64,000 nucleotides of DNA from NCBI RefSeq assembly GCF_902806265.1, contig NZ_CADCVZ010000046.1, positions 1 to 64,000 of the forward strand, read 5' to 3'. The notes below the pieces were generated by a model. The model did no database searches. It was not told the DNA's origin and saw only the letters and a list, made by a program, of their open reading frames with translations. The position numbers and the translations under genes are program-made. Source of the DNA: an uncultured Sphingomonas sp. GTDB lineage: Bacteria > Pseudomonadota > Alphaproteobacteria > Sphingomonadales > Sphingomonadaceae. Shown here piece by piece: positions 18,066 to 26,173 of this stretch; the stretch's first letter is position 1, and each line of letters begins with the position of its first letter.

Positions 18066-18116
18066 AGACGTTAGATAGCGATTGACGGGCAAAGGTTCCA
18101 CCCCGACGGAAGCGGC
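18066..18116. promoter_or_regulatory. Divergent paaA/paaG promoter region
   Basis: The 51 bases between the ATG of paaA (minus) and paaG (plus) must contain two promoters and any operator. I see no clear palindrome for a PaaR/TetR-type repressor and no confident -35/-10 pair. The paaG ribosome site is weak (cggaagcggc before ATG). The position alone supports the call; boundaries are the gene starts. Confidence 0.4.
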
Positions 18117-18896
18117 ATGACCTACGAGACCATCCTGCTCGATCAGCGCGAAGGCATCGCCCGCGTCACCCTGAACCGGCCCGACCGGCTGAACAGCTTC
18201 ACCCGGCAGATGCACGCGGAGCTGACCCAGGCGCTCGACGAAGCCGCCGACGCCCGCGTGATCATCCTCACCGGCGCCGGCCGCGGGTTCTGCGCGGGTC
18301 AGGACCTCAACGACCGCGCGGTTGCGCCGCGCGAGGCCGTCGATCTCGGCGAGACGGTAGAGCAGAGCTGGAACCCGCTCGTCCGCCGCCTCGCCACCCT
18401 GCCTCAGCCGGTGATCGCCCGCGTGAACGGCGTGGCCGCCGGCGCCGGCGCCAACATCGCGCTCGCGTGCGACCTGATCGTCGCCGCACGCTCGGCCAAG
18501 TTCATTCAGAGCTTTTCGGCGCTAGGGCTCATTCCGGATAGCGGCGGCAGCTGGCACTTGCCCCGGCTGGTCGGCCAGGCCCGCGCCCTCGGCTTGGCGC
18601 TGACCGGCGAGCCCCTGCCGGCTGACCAGGCCGCCGAATGGGGCCTCATCTGGAAGTGCGTCGAGGACGAGCAACTCGACACTGAGGTCGACGCGCTTGC
18701 TCACAAGCTTGCCGGCCTGCCGCCGCTCGGCCTTGCCGCCATCAAGCGCCTAGTCCGCACCACCGACGAGCGCACTCTGGATCAGGAACTCGACCTGCAG
18801 CGCGACGAGATGCGCCGGCTCGGCTTCACCGCGGACTATCGCGAGGGCGTGGCGGCGTTCCTGGAGAAACGCGCGCCAAGCTTCACCGGCCGCTGA
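18117..18896 (+). CDS. paaG: 1,2-epoxyphenylacetyl-CoA isomerase PaaG
   Basis: The 259-residue crotonase-fold protein has the CoA-binding and oxyanion motifs [15 protein letters not shown] and [17 protein letters not shown], with the [22 protein letters not shown] stretch seen in PaaG. It converts the ring epoxide into oxepin-CoA and also acts later in the beta-oxidation steps. Location beside paaA and the N-terminal match ([12 protein letters not shown]) support PaaG rather than a general enoyl-CoA hydratase. It stands alone on its strand; the next gene is convergent and 5 bases away. Confidence 0.9.
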   Translation: MTYETILLDQREGIARVTLNRPDRLNSFTRQMHAELTQALDEAADARVIILTGAGRGFCAGQDLNDRAVAPREAVDLGETVEQSWNPLVRRLATLPQPVIARVNGVAAGAGANIALACDLIVAARSAKFIQSFSALGLIPDSGGSWHLPRLVGQARALGLALTGEPLPADQAAEWGLIWKCVEDEQLDTEVDALAHKLAGLPPLGLAAIKRLVRTTDERTLDQELDLQRDEMRRLGFTADYREGVAAFLEKRAPSFTGR

Positions 18897-18901
18897 CGCC
18901 C

Positions 18902-19342
18902 TTAGTAGCTCGTCCCGGTCGTGGCCGCGCGATCCGCATCACTGTCCCGCCGCATGAACCCGAAGTAGAGCGCTGGAACCGCCAGGATCAGGTGCAGCCA
19001 AACGTCGTGGCCAAAGATCGGCACCAGTCCGAACAGCGTGTTGATGCCCGGAATGAGACCAAGCACCGTCAGCAGCGCGTAGCTGACGCCCACCACCTTG
19101 GCGTAGGTCCGCGCCCCGCTCCAGCTGCGCGAAGCGGCGATGCCCCACAGGCCGTAGAGCAGGTGCAGGACGGAGTGGATGACGTTGACGGGGAATAGCC
19201 CAAGCGCGTCGCCGTAGAGCGTGTCGACCGCCATGTCCGGATGCCCTGGCCCAGCCGGCTGGAGCAGCCCGGGGATGAACCCGGAAGCGGCAATCAGCAG
19301 GAACAAGATGCCCCAGACCAGTGCGAAAGTGCGCGTGTTCAA
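18902..19342 (-). CDS. DUF4383-type four-helix membrane protein
   Basis: The 146-residue protein has four hydrophobic segments: residues 5-25, about 50-75 (with NVIHSVLHLLYGLWGIAA), 85-107 and 110-130 (FGHDVWLHLILAVPALYFGF). The HxxLHLxxG and W-L-H motifs in membrane spans are typical of DUF4383. No function is established for the family. It converges on paaG and diverges from the cold-shock gene; nothing ties it to phenylacetate use. Confidence 0.75.
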   Translation of the reverse strand: MNTRTFALVWGILFLLIAASGFIPGLLQPAGPGHPDMAVDTLYGDALGLFPVNVIHSVLHLLYGLWGIAASRSWSGARTYAKVVGVSYALLTVLGLIPGINTLFGLVPIFGHDVWLHLILAVPALYFGFMRRDSDADRAATTGTSY

Positions 19343-19585
19343 CCCAGCCTCCTACGGCAACCGGTAGCCAAACAGGAACCAGTCACCGAGGCTAACGGGT
19401 GCCCATGGAAAAGGTTCATCGTGAGAAGAGGCGCCGCCCTTGTAATCCATCCCCTGCCGCCCACATGCATGTAGCTACTAGTCGCAAATGACGGTCTACG
19501 GCGCTTTGCGGCTCCATGTTCCTTCTCTCGCCTCTCCTAGCCACCGGAGGGCCGATTGGCGGCTCGCCACCGAAGGAAACATCCC

Positions 19586-19792
19586 ATGATCACCGGAACC
19601 GTAAAGTTCTTCAATGCCGACAAGGGCTATGGCTTCATCCAGCCCGAGGACGGCACCAGCGACGCTTTTGTGCACATCAGCGCGGTGGAAGCCGCCGGCA
19701 TGCGCACGCTCGACCGCGACCAGCGCGTCCAGTACGAGCTCCAGGAAGATCGCCGCGGCCGCGCCAGCGCAGTGAACCTGCAAAGCGCGTAA
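19586..19792 (+). CDS. Cold-shock-domain protein (CspA family)
   Basis: The 68-residue protein is a single cold-shock domain with RNP1 (KGYGFI) and RNP2 (DAFVHIS). It binds single-stranded nucleic acids and acts as an RNA chaperone. The start at MITGTVKFF follows a ribosome site (gaaggaaac). The 243 bases upstream contain no other gene and probably hold a promoter and 5' leader; I see no specific element there. A strong hairpin follows the gene at 19802-19833. Confidence 0.93.
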   Translation: MITGTVKFFNADKGYGFIQPEDGTSDAFVHISAVEAAGMRTLDRDQRVQYELQEDRRGRASAVNLQSA

Positions 19793-19801
19793 CCGATCGG
19801 T

Positions 19802-19833
19802 GTCCGCCTTTCGCTTCGCAGCGGGGGGCGGAC
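19802..19833 (+). terminator. Stem-loop after the cold-shock gene
   Basis: As RNA, gtccgcctttcgct (19802-19815) pairs with agcggggggcggac (19820-19833) over 14 positions, three of them G-U, around the tetraloop ucgc. No long U-run follows, so it could be an attenuator or an RNA-stabilising hairpin rather than a full terminator, given that a small gene starts 25 bases later. Confidence 0.55.
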
Positions 19834-19858
19834 CTTCCACCAGCGCCAAGGAGAGCCC

Positions 19859-20050
19859 ATGTCGACCCTGATGTTCTACACCGAACGCGCTGCCGAGTGC
19901 CGCCGCGACGCGGAAGAGGCGACCCTGACCAACGTCCGCGATCGGTGCCTCAGTGCCGCGGAGGCCTGGGAAAACATGGCCGATCGTGCTCGGCGCACGC
20001 AATCTTATCGCGACGCCCATGTGGTCGAAAAGGACCCGCCTGGCGAGTAA
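19859..20050 (+). CDS. Small conserved hypothetical protein
   Basis: The 63-residue helical, charged protein (FYTERAAECRRDAEEATL, AAEAWENMADRARR) has two cysteines, and its short amphipathic helices resemble small proteins found widely in Rhizobiales and sphingomonads. The function is unknown. A clear ribosome site (caaggagagccc) precedes the ATG. It sits after the cold-shock gene and its hairpin, so read-through would co-express the two. Confidence 0.65.
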   Translation: MSTLMFYTERAAECRRDAEEATLTNVRDRCLSAAEAWENMADRARRTQSYRDAHVVEKDPPGE

Positions 20051-20276
20051 TCACCCAAGGACAACTACCATCTCCCTTATTGCACGAAACAAGCGACCGA
20101 CCCTTTCCCTCAACTTCCGCGCCGAACGCGGACCTCAGCGGCCGCACCCGATGCCGCCTACGCGCGACCCCATTGCGCTCGCCGCCGTGCTGGAGGTGCT
20201 GGGCTAGCCGCCTTCCAAGAAGCGATTGCGTTTTCAACCCTGCTGGCCGCAATGACGGGGGCAAAGAGGTGAACGC

Positions 20277-22301
20277 ATGAAGACTGCCCAACTGCTCAAC
20301 TATGCCCGCGACCGCTGGCTGCCCGGCGACGCGGTCAGTCTGGTCGAGCTGCCTTCGGCCATCGACGGTTCGCCCGTCGCGCTGACAGGGTCGGGCGGCC
20401 TCGATTTCGCGGGCATGGCAACCTATGCCCGCGAGGTCGGCGGCCCGGCGCTCCGGCGCATGACCTTTCACGATCGCGCCCGCATGCTTAAGGCATTGGG
20501 CCTGGCGATCCTCGCCCGCAAGGAAGAGCTGTACGAGCTCAACTACGCCACCGGCTGCACCCGCAAGGACGGCTGGATCGATATCGAGGGCGGCGCCGGC
20601 ACCCTCCTTTCCTTCTCCTCCAAGGGTCGCCGCGAGCTGCCCGACGCGCATGTGCTGCTCGACGGCCAATTGGAGCCGCTGAGCAAGTCGGGCGCCTTCG
20701 TCGGCCAGCACGTCTTCACCTCGCTGCAGGGTGTCGCGGTCCACATCAACGCCTACAACTTCCCGGTCTGGGGCATGCTGGAGAAGCTCGCGCCGACCCT
20801 GCTCGCCGGTGTTCCCGCGATCGTCAAACCCGCCAGCGCCACCGCCTGGCTGACTGAAGTTGCCTTCCGCGTGATGATCGAGGCAGGCGTGCTCCCGCCG
20901 GGTGCGGTGCAGTTGGTGGTCGGCGGCGTCGGCGACCTGTTCGATCATCTCACTCTGCAGGACATCGTCAGCTTCACCGGCTCGGCGGCGACCGCGCTCA
21001 AGCTCCAGACCCATCCGGTGATCGCGCGCGAGTCGGTCCGCTTCGTCGCCGAGCGCGACAGCCTTAATGCTTCGGTGCTTGGTCCTGACGCAGCGCCGGG
21101 CACGCCCGAATTCGACCTGTTCGTCCGCGAGGTCGTTACCGAGATGACGGTCAAGGCCGGGCAGAAATGCACCGCCATCCGCCGCGCGCTCGCTCCGGCC
21201 GAGCACCTCGACGCGGTTGAGGCGGCGATCCGCGATCGGCTGACCAAGATCATAGTCGGCGACCCGCGGGAAAAAGGCACCCGCATGGGCGCGCTGGTCA
21301 ACGTCGGCCAACGCGAGGACGTAAAGAAGCGGATTGCCGAGATCGCCGCGGCGGGCGCCCGCGTGGTGGCAGGCGATCCCGAGGCAAGCGTCGGCCCGGA
21401 CGGCGGGGCCTTTCTCCAGCCCGTGCTGCTCCGCGCCGATGATCCCTGGGCCTGCGCTGCCGCCCACGATGTGGAGCCGTTCGGCCCGGTTTCGACCGTC
21501 ATGCCCTACCGCGACCTCGACGATGCGGTGAAGCTCGCCAACCGCGGCCGGGGCAGCCTGGTGCTGTCGCTGTTCACCCACTCACCCGAAGCGGCGCGCG
21601 ATTTCGTGCTCGGCGCGGCGGCCTTTCATGGCCGCATGCTGGTGATCGACCGTACCAACGCCCAGGACTCGACCGGTCACGGCTCGCCCCTGCCCGTCCT
21701 CACCCATGGCGGCCCCGGCCGCGCGGGGGGCGGCGAGGAGATGGGCGGCGTCCGCGGTGTCATGCACTACATGCAGCGCACGGCGGTTCAGTCCTCGCCG
21801 GGAATGATCGCGGCCATTACCGATCAGTACATCCCCGGTGGCCCGAAGCACGAGATCGGGGTCCACCCCTTCCGCTGCCGCATGTCGGAACTGAGCATCG
21901 GCGACACGCTCAAGACTGCCAGCCGCACCGTCACGCTCGAGGACATCGAGCACTTCGCCCATTTCACCGGCGACACCTTCTACGCCCACATGGACGAGGA
22001 GGCGGCCAAGGCCTCGCCGGTGTTCGAAGGCCGGGTCGTCCACGGCTACCTGATCCTGAGCTTCGCCGCCGGCCTGTTCGTCGATCCCGACCCCGGCCCG
22101 GTGTTGGCCAACACCGGCCTGGAAAGCCTCCGCTTCCTGACGCCGCTTTACCCGGGCGACAGCATGCGGGTGGAGCTGACCGTGCGGGCCAAGTCATTGA
22201 AGAGCGGGGACACGGGCGTGGTCCGCTGGGCGGTGGAGATTTTCAATCAAAATGACGAGATGGTCGCGACTTACGACCTCCTGACGGAGAATGTGCCGTA
22301 G
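20277..22301 (+). CDS. paaZ: Bifunctional ring-opening enzyme PaaZ
   Basis: The 674-residue protein joins an aldehyde dehydrogenase domain (about residues 1-515, catalytic Cys298 in KAGQKCTAIRRA) to a MaoC hotdog hydratase domain (from about 530, with DTFYAHMDEEAA and FEGRVVHGYLILSFAAGLF). The hydratase opens the oxepin-CoA ring and the dehydrogenase oxidises the resulting semialdehyde. It lies 1.4 kb from paaG with a cold-shock gene in between, so it has its own transcript. Both active sites look intact. A ribosome site (aaagaggtg) precedes the ATG. Confidence 0.95.
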   Translation: MKTAQLLNYARDRWLPGDAVSLVELPSAIDGSPVALTGSGGLDFAGMATYAREVGGPALRRMTFHDRARMLKALGLAILARKEELYELNYATGCTRKDGWIDIEGGAGTLLSFSSKGRRELPDAHVLLDGQLEPLSKSGAFVGQHVFTSLQGVAVHINAYNFPVWGMLEKLAPTLLAGVPAIVKPASATAWLTEVAFRVMIEAGVLPPGAVQLVVGGVGDLFDHLTLQDIVSFTGSAATALKLQTHPVIARESVRFVAERDSLNASVLGPDAAPGTPEFDLFVREVVTEMTVKAGQKCTAIRRALAPAEHLDAVEAAIRDRLTKIIVGDPREKGTRMGALVNVGQREDVKKRIAEIAAAGARVVAGDPEASVGPDGGAFLQPVLLRADDPWACAAAHDVEPFGPVSTVMPYRDLDDAVKLANRGRGSLVLSLFTHSPEAARDFVLGAAAFHGRMLVIDRTNAQDSTGHGSPLPVLTHGGPGRAGGGEEMGGVRGVMHYMQRTAVQSSPGMIAAITDQYIPGGPKHEIGVHPFRCRMSELSIGDTLKTASRTVTLEDIEHFAHFTGDTFYAHMDEEAAKASPVFEGRVVHGYLILSFAAGLFVDPDPGPVLANTGLESLRFLTPLYPGDSMRVELTVRAKSLKSGDTGVVRWAVEIFNQNDEMVATYDLLTENVP

Positions 22302-22343
22302 GCCGCGCGTTGTGCAGGCGAGTTTCCTTGAGGGAGAACCGCC

Positions 22344-22811
22344 ATGCCCAAGATTAGCGAAGTGATGAGCCGCGATGTCCAGACCGTCACCCCCGAGTCA
22401 ACCGCGCAGGAAGCCGCCGGCTTCATGCTCCAGGCCGACGCCGGCGCCATTCCCGTGACCGAAGGCGAGCGGGTGATCGGCATGATCACCGACCGCGACA
22501 TCGCAGTTCGCGGCGTCGCCGAAGGGCGCGGGCCCGACACGCCGGTGCGTGAGCTGATGACAGACGGCGTGGTCACCGCGCGCGAGGACGACGACATCGA
22601 AGACATCGCCATCCGCATGAGCGACGAGCAGGTCCGCCGCATGCCGATCGTCGATCAGAACGAGAAGCTCGTCGGGATTGTCAGCCTCGCGGACGTGTCC
22701 CGCTCGGACCAGGGCGAAGCGGCCAGCGTGGCGCTGGGCGGCGTCACCGATCCCGGCGGCCAGCACAACCAGAGCGAAGAGCAGGGCGGCGCCGAGCGCC
22801 AGCCGAGCTAG
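22344..22811 (+). CDS. CBS-domain protein
   Basis: The 155-residue protein consists of two CBS motifs (about residues 8-60 and 73-128: MSRDVQTVTPESTAQEAA, ITDRDIAVRGVAEG, and MTDGVVTAREDDDIEDIA, IVSLADVSR), followed by a polar tail. CBS pairs bind adenosine nucleotides. Stand-alone CBS proteins of this kind are common in alphaproteobacteria and often stress-linked; the partner is unknown. A good ribosome site (gagggagaacc) precedes the ATG. It converges on the atp operon with a large hairpin between. Confidence 0.85.
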   Translation: MPKISEVMSRDVQTVTPESTAQEAAGFMLQADAGAIPVTEGERVIGMITDRDIAVRGVAEGRGPDTPVRELMTDGVVTAREDDDIEDIAIRMSDEQVRRMPIVDQNEKLVGIVSLADVSRSDQGEAASVALGGVTDPGGQHNQSEEQGGAERQPS

Positions 22812-22814
22812 TTG

Positions 22815-22893
22815 CGTCTTTCCGGCGGAGGCCGGGACCAGACGACAAGCGGAGTGCTGGTGACCTGAGGTCCCGGCCTCCGCCGGGACGACG
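22815..22893. repeat. Long inverted repeat between the CBS gene and atpF
   Basis: Arms at 22815-22839 and 22869-22893 match at 23 of 25 positions and enclose 29 bases. The core is 'ccggcggaggccgggacc'. It begins 3 bases after the CBS gene stop and ends exactly at the stop codon of atpF on the other strand, so it can act as a bidirectional terminator for the convergent transcripts. A sister copy lies at 33871-33954. Confidence 0.8.
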
Positions 22894-23457
22894 TTATTGA
22901 ACCCGGCCGATCCCGGCGATCGCCTGATCGATCAGCGCGCGGTCCGTCGAGCCGTCGTTCCGCTCGACGATAATCCGCGCTGCGGCCCGCGCCGCCGCAT
23001 CGGCCGCAGTGGCCCGCAGCTGCTGCACCGCCGAGCGCTCCTCGGCGGCAATCTTGTCTTCAGCCATGCGGGTCCGCCGCTCGACCAGCGCCTGCGCGTC
23101 CGCCTCCGCCTTGGTCCGGATAGCGTCGGCCTCATGCCGTGCGCGCTCGACCATGGCCGCGGCATCGGCCTCGGCGGCCCGCGACTTCGCCTCATACTCG
23201 GACTTGAGCTGCTCGGCCTCCGCCCGTAGCGCCGCGGCTTCGTCGAGCTGCGCGCGGATGGCCGCGATCTTGGCGTCCAGGCTCTTGCCGATCGCGCCGG
23301 GCACCTTCTTCCACAGCATGGCGAGAACCACGATCAACATCGCCAACCCGACCAGCATGGTCGCGTCGAAGCCGAGCGCCTTCGGGTCGACCTGGTGCTC
23401 GATCCCGGCCTCGACCTGAGTGTGCGTCTCGCGTTGGATCTCAGCGGCCACGGGCAA
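22894..23457 (-). CDS. atpF: ATP synthase F0 subunit b
   Basis: The 187-residue protein has one membrane span near residues 33-50 (MLVGLAMLIVVLAMLWKKV) and a long Ala/Glu/Arg-rich coiled coil (about 55-165), the stator stalk of F0. It is last in the I-a-c-b'-b operon and overlaps the b' gene by 17 bases. A polar N-terminal extension of about 30 residues precedes the span, which is usual for alphaproteobacterial b. Together with b' it replaces the b2 homodimer of E. coli. Confidence 0.93.
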   Translation of the reverse strand: MPVAAEIQRETHTQVEAGIEHQVDPKALGFDATMLVGLAMLIVVLAMLWKKVPGAIGKSLDAKIAAIRAQLDEAAALRAEAEQLKSEYEAKSRAAEADAAAMVERARHEADAIRTKAEADAQALVERRTRMAEDKIAAEERSAVQQLRATAADAAARAAARIIVERNDGSTDRALIDQAIAGIGRVQ

Positions 23458-23938
23458 GCTCCTGCTGAACGGCGACCTGCGCTACAGCCGGTTCAACCGT
23501 CATCCCCGCCACCCGCTGCACCATCGCCGCTGCAGCTTCCGAAGCGACAGTCTCGATTTCGGCCTTAGCGGAGGAGCGCGCTTCGGCGATACGACGACTC
23601 GCCAGCTCGAGCTTGCCCGCCGCGAACCGATCCGCTTCCGATACCCGCGCCTCCGTCGCCCGTGCCGCTTCGGCCTTGGCCTCCGCCGCTAGCTTGGCAG
23701 ACTCCGCCCGGCTGCGATCCATCTGCTCACGATATTGCTCTTCCAGACGGTCGGCCGTCTCGCGAGCGGTTGCCGCTTCCTGGAGGTCGGCCGCGATCCG
23801 AGCGTCGCGCTTGTCCACTGTGCCCTGGATCTTGGGCACCATGCCCAGACCCACGATCAGGAAGATCGCGCCAAAGACGATCGCCAGCCAGAACAGCTGC
23901 GAAGCGTAGATCTCACCGATCTGTGCAATTTGAGGCAT
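23441..23938 (-). CDS. atpG: ATP synthase F0 subunit b'
   Basis: I started this 165-residue protein at MPQIAQIGEIYASQLFWLAIVF, where family members begin. The reading frame stays open 22 codons upstream, but that stretch encodes a repeat element (SRRLRTPSDRLQ), so the longer start is unlikely. One membrane span (about 12-32) is followed by an Ala/Glu/Arg-rich coiled coil. It pairs with subunit b in the peripheral stalk. A weak ribosome site (ggaagcc) precedes the ATG. The symbol atpG is also used for the gamma subunit; atpF' or atpX are alternatives. Confidence 0.9.
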   Translation of the reverse strand: MPQIAQIGEIYASQLFWLAIVFGAIFLIVGLGMVPKIQGTVDKRDARIAADLQEAATARETADRLEEQYREQMDRSRAESAKLAAEAKAEAARATEARVSEADRFAAGKLELASRRIAEARSSAKAEIETVASEAAAAMVQRVAGMTVEPAVAQVAVQQELARGR

Positions 23939-23968
23939 TGGCTTCCCGCTTGATCCACCGCTCACCTG

Positions 23969-24010
23969 GAGCCTGTCGGAGGGTGTCCGGAGACGCCTCG
24001 ACAAGCTCAG
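23969..24010. repeat. REP-like element between atpE and the b' gene
   Basis: gagcctgtcggaggg (23969-23983) faces gcctcgacaagctcag (23995-24010), an inverted pair with one unpaired base. It belongs to the same family as the element in the E2 linker. It occupies much of the 98-base gap between the c and b' genes on their common transcript. Confidence 0.6.
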
Positions 24011-24036
24011 CGTGAGCGCCTGTGTGGAGGCTGTCC

Positions 24037-24264
24037 TTACGCGACGAACAGCAGGATCATTGCCACCACGAACGCCAGCAGGCCGAGCAACTCGGCCGCG
24101 GCGAAGCCGATGAACAGGCGACCCTGCTGGCTGTCGGCAGCGGCCGGATTACGCAGCGCGCTCTCCAGGAACGAGCCGAACACGTTACCCACGCCCAGCG
24201 CGGCCATACCGACGCCGATCGCGGCGAGACCGGCACCGAGCAGCTTTGCGGCTTCTGCGTCCAT
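24037..24264 (-). CDS. atpE: ATP synthase F0 subunit c
   Basis: The 75-residue hairpin protein has two membrane helices joined by a polar loop (RNPAAADSQQGR). The ion-carrying carboxylate is the Glu in FAAAELLGLLAF. The extra polar ligands that mark sodium-type rings (Gln in helix 1, Ser/Thr after Glu) are not evident, so a proton-driven ring is expected. The start follows a ribosome site (gggag before TTTTCATC ATG on the coding strand). It forms the rotor ring and must be made in many more copies than its neighbours. Confidence 0.95.
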   Translation of the reverse strand: MDAEAAKLLGAGLAAIGVGMAALGVGNVFGSFLESALRNPAAADSQQGRLFIGFAAAELLGLLAFVVAMILLFVA

Positions 24265-24294
24265 GATGAAAACTCCCTTTGTGTTATCTTGTGG

Positions 24295-25086
24295 TTAGTG
24301 AAGGTTGATCGCGTCGTTGAGGTACAGGCTCGTCAGCAGTGCGAAGACATAGGCCTGGATGGCGGCAACCAGCAGCTCCAGCGCGCTGATGCCGATCATC
24401 AGGATCAGCGAAGGCAGGCTCACCACCGGCGCCACCCATAGCGCCTCGGCATTGAGCCCGTTGATCACGAAGCCAGCCAGCACCTTCAGGAGGATATGCC
24501 CCGCCGTCATGGCCACGAACAATCGCAGCGCCAGGCTGAACGGCCGGACCATGAAGGACACGAACTCGACCGGCACCAGGATCGGCATCATCCACCAAGG
24601 CGCGCCGTGCGGCACGAACAGGCTGAAGAAGTGAAAGCCGTGCTTGGCGAAGCCGACGACCAGCACGATCGCAAACGAAACCACAGCCAGGACCGCGGTA
24701 ACTGTCAGGTGGCTAGTGACGGTGAAGGGGTGCACGCCCGGGATCACGCCCAGCGGCAGCAGACCGAGCAGGTTGGCAAACAGGATGAACATGAACAGCG
24801 AGAAGACGTAGGGCACGAACTTGCGCCCGGCCGGGCCGATGTTCGTCTCCATCATGTTGGTGATGAAGCCGGTGACGCCCTCGACGGCCATCTGCCAGCG
24901 GCCGGGGACCAGCTGCCGCTTCATCCCGCCTAGCATGAACAGCCACACGGCCACTAACGTGAGCAGCATCCATAGCGAGCTGTTGGTAAAAGCGATCGAC
25001 TGTCCCGCAATCTGCCAGTCCTGGCCGAACAAAGGTTCGACCTGAAATTGGTGCATCGGATCAATCTTGCCCGATTCAGCGGCCAC
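24295..25086 (-). CDS. atpB: ATP synthase F0 subunit a
   Basis: The 263-residue membrane protein carries the essential Arg region of subunit a (FSLALRLFVAMTAGHILL) and the C-terminal helix ALELLVAAIQAYVFALLTSLYL. It forms the proton half-channels against the c ring. The start is GTG, giving MAAESGKIDPMHQF, the usual alphaproteobacterial N-terminus, and overlaps the atpI stop by 11 bases. Confidence 0.95.
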   Translation of the reverse strand: MAAESGKIDPMHQFQVEPLFGQDWQIAGQSIAFTNSSLWMLLTLVAVWLFMLGGMKRQLVPGRWQMAVEGVTGFITNMMETNIGPAGRKFVPYVFSLFMFILFANLLGLLPLGVIPGVHPFTVTSHLTVTAVLAVVSFAIVLVVGFAKHGFHFFSLFVPHGAPWWMMPILVPVEFVSFMVRPFSLALRLFVAMTAGHILLKVLAGFVINGLNAEALWVAPVVSLPSLILMIGISALELLVAAIQAYVFALLTSLYLNDAINLH

Positions 25087-25411
25087 TTAAGTCGTCCTTC
25101 GTCTTCGCCATCGACAATTTGATGATGCTCCAAAAGCCGCCGACCGTGCCAAGCACCAGACCTACGACCAAGAGCAGGTGCCCCGTATCGAATAGCTCAT
25201 CGAGCAACCATCCGATCAGCGCACCACCAAGCAAGCCCCCCAGGAGATAGGACAGTACGCGATTGCCGAGCTGCTCGTTCGCATCGGCCGTCGCCCCCTG
25301 TCCGGTCCTGACCGCTTCCTCGCGCTGCGCCCGCTCGAGCCGCTGTTCCAGCCGGTCGAGCCGCGCGTCGGGGGGAAGCTTCGGATCCTGCCCGGGCTCC
25401 TCTTCCGCCAT
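25076..25411 (-). CDS. atpI: ATP synthase accessory protein I (AtpI/AtpZ-like)
   Basis: The 111-residue protein has a charged N-terminal half (RLDRLEQRLERAQREEAV) and two membrane spans (about 50-70 and 78-98). It heads the F0 operon, as AtpI does in related bacteria, where it aids c-ring assembly or magnesium supply. Its stop lies inside the atpB start region. The 148 bases upstream separate it from the ydbL stop and should hold the F0 promoter. Confidence 0.85.
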   Translation of the reverse strand: MAEEEPGQDPKLPPDARLDRLEQRLERAQREEAVRTGQGATADANEQLGNRVLSYLLGGLLGGALIGWLLDELFDTGHLLLVVGLVLGTVGGFWSIIKLSMAKTKDDLSGR

Positions 25412-25503
25412 GACCTACTCTCCATGTGCGCGGCGACGCTCGGGAATGAGCGCCTGTCCGCGAAAGGCAAGGGACATGGCGGCGTGAGAGCCCGCCAAGG
25501 CGC

Positions 25504-25522
25504 CGCCCCTTTAGAAAGGGCG
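25504..25522 (-). terminator. Hairpin after the ydbL gene
   Basis: cgccccttt (25504-25512) and aaagggcg (25515-25522) form a short GC/AU stem with one bulged base in the gap between the ydbL stop and the atpI start. It could end the YdbH-YnbE-YdbL transcript before the F0 operon. The stem is short, so confidence is low. Confidence 0.35.
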
Positions 25523-25559
25523 TGCGGGCGCGTCAACCGTGCGGCGACTGGCGAGCGGC

Positions 25560-25943
25560 TCAGCCGCCGCGGCAATACTCCGGCACTGGCGCGCGCTGGC
25601 CGGCAAGCCGCCGCTGCCATACCCCGTCGCTCAGCAGATATGATTCGCCCACCGCCACCCGCCCGAGCAGTGTGCAGCCAGCGGTGATCCCCACTTCCTG
25701 CGGGCTCACACCGCGGCGCCCGGCCAGGCGGGTGAAGAGCGCACGGCGGCGGATGTTCACCGCTTCGGTCTGCGAGCGCACAAGACCCGACGAGGGCTGC
25801 GCGGCATAGCCGAGATAGCCATCGTAGCGCTCGCCGACCACACCCGCCGCTCGCGCCTGCGCCAGCCCCGCCGGGCCCTGCGCGCTCACCGGCGGCGCCA
25901 TGCCCAGCACGGCCGCCAACAGCATCAGCCGCCACTGCTTCAT
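25560..25943 (-). CDS. ydbL: YdbL-family (DUF1318) periplasmic protein
   Basis: The 127-residue protein has a signal peptide (MKQWRLMLLAAVLGMAPPVSAQ) followed by a DUF1318-like region (ARAAGVVGERYDGYLGY, VNIRRRALFTRLAGRRGVSPQEVG). It overlaps the ynbE stop by 4 bases. In E. coli YdbL acts as a chaperone-like partner of YdbH and YnbE in phospholipid transport to the outer membrane. The two cysteines late in the chain could pair in the periplasm. Confidence 0.85.
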   Translation of the reverse strand: MKQWRLMLLAAVLGMAPPVSAQGPAGLAQARAAGVVGERYDGYLGYAAQPSSGLVRSQTEAVNIRRRALFTRLAGRRGVSPQEVGITAGCTLLGRVAVGESYLLSDGVWQRRLAGQRAPVPEYCRGG

Positions 25944-26173
25944 CGGGTCGAACCCGGGTTGGGAGGAGTCGTTGGCGTTGTGCCCGGAAAGGCATCCGGA
26001 TTCTGGTTGATGAGTTGCTCCACGTCACGCTGCAGCCGCACCAGCACTTCCTGCCGGATCGTCACGTTGAGGTTGATCTCGATCGGCTTTTCCGGAGTCT
26101 TCACCGAAATGCATCCCGTCAGCGCCGGCATGAGCAGCGCGGCAACAAACAGGCGCAAGGGAGTGACTTTCAT
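25940..26173 (-). CDS. ynbE: YnbE-family lipoprotein
   Basis: The 77-residue protein has a lipoprotein signal peptide with lipobox LTGC (Cys near residue 20). The mature part begins with the beta-strand-forming KPIEINLNVTIRQEVLVRLQ. In E. coli YnbE multimers extend the YdbH bridge to the outer membrane by beta-strand addition. The C-terminal tail is Pro/Thr-rich. It overlaps both neighbours by 4 bases, so the three proteins are translated together. Confidence 0.88.
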   Translation of the reverse strand: MKVTPLRLFVAALLMPALTGCISVKTPEKPIEINLNVTIRQEVLVRLQRDVEQLINQNPDAFPGTTPTTPPNPGSTR

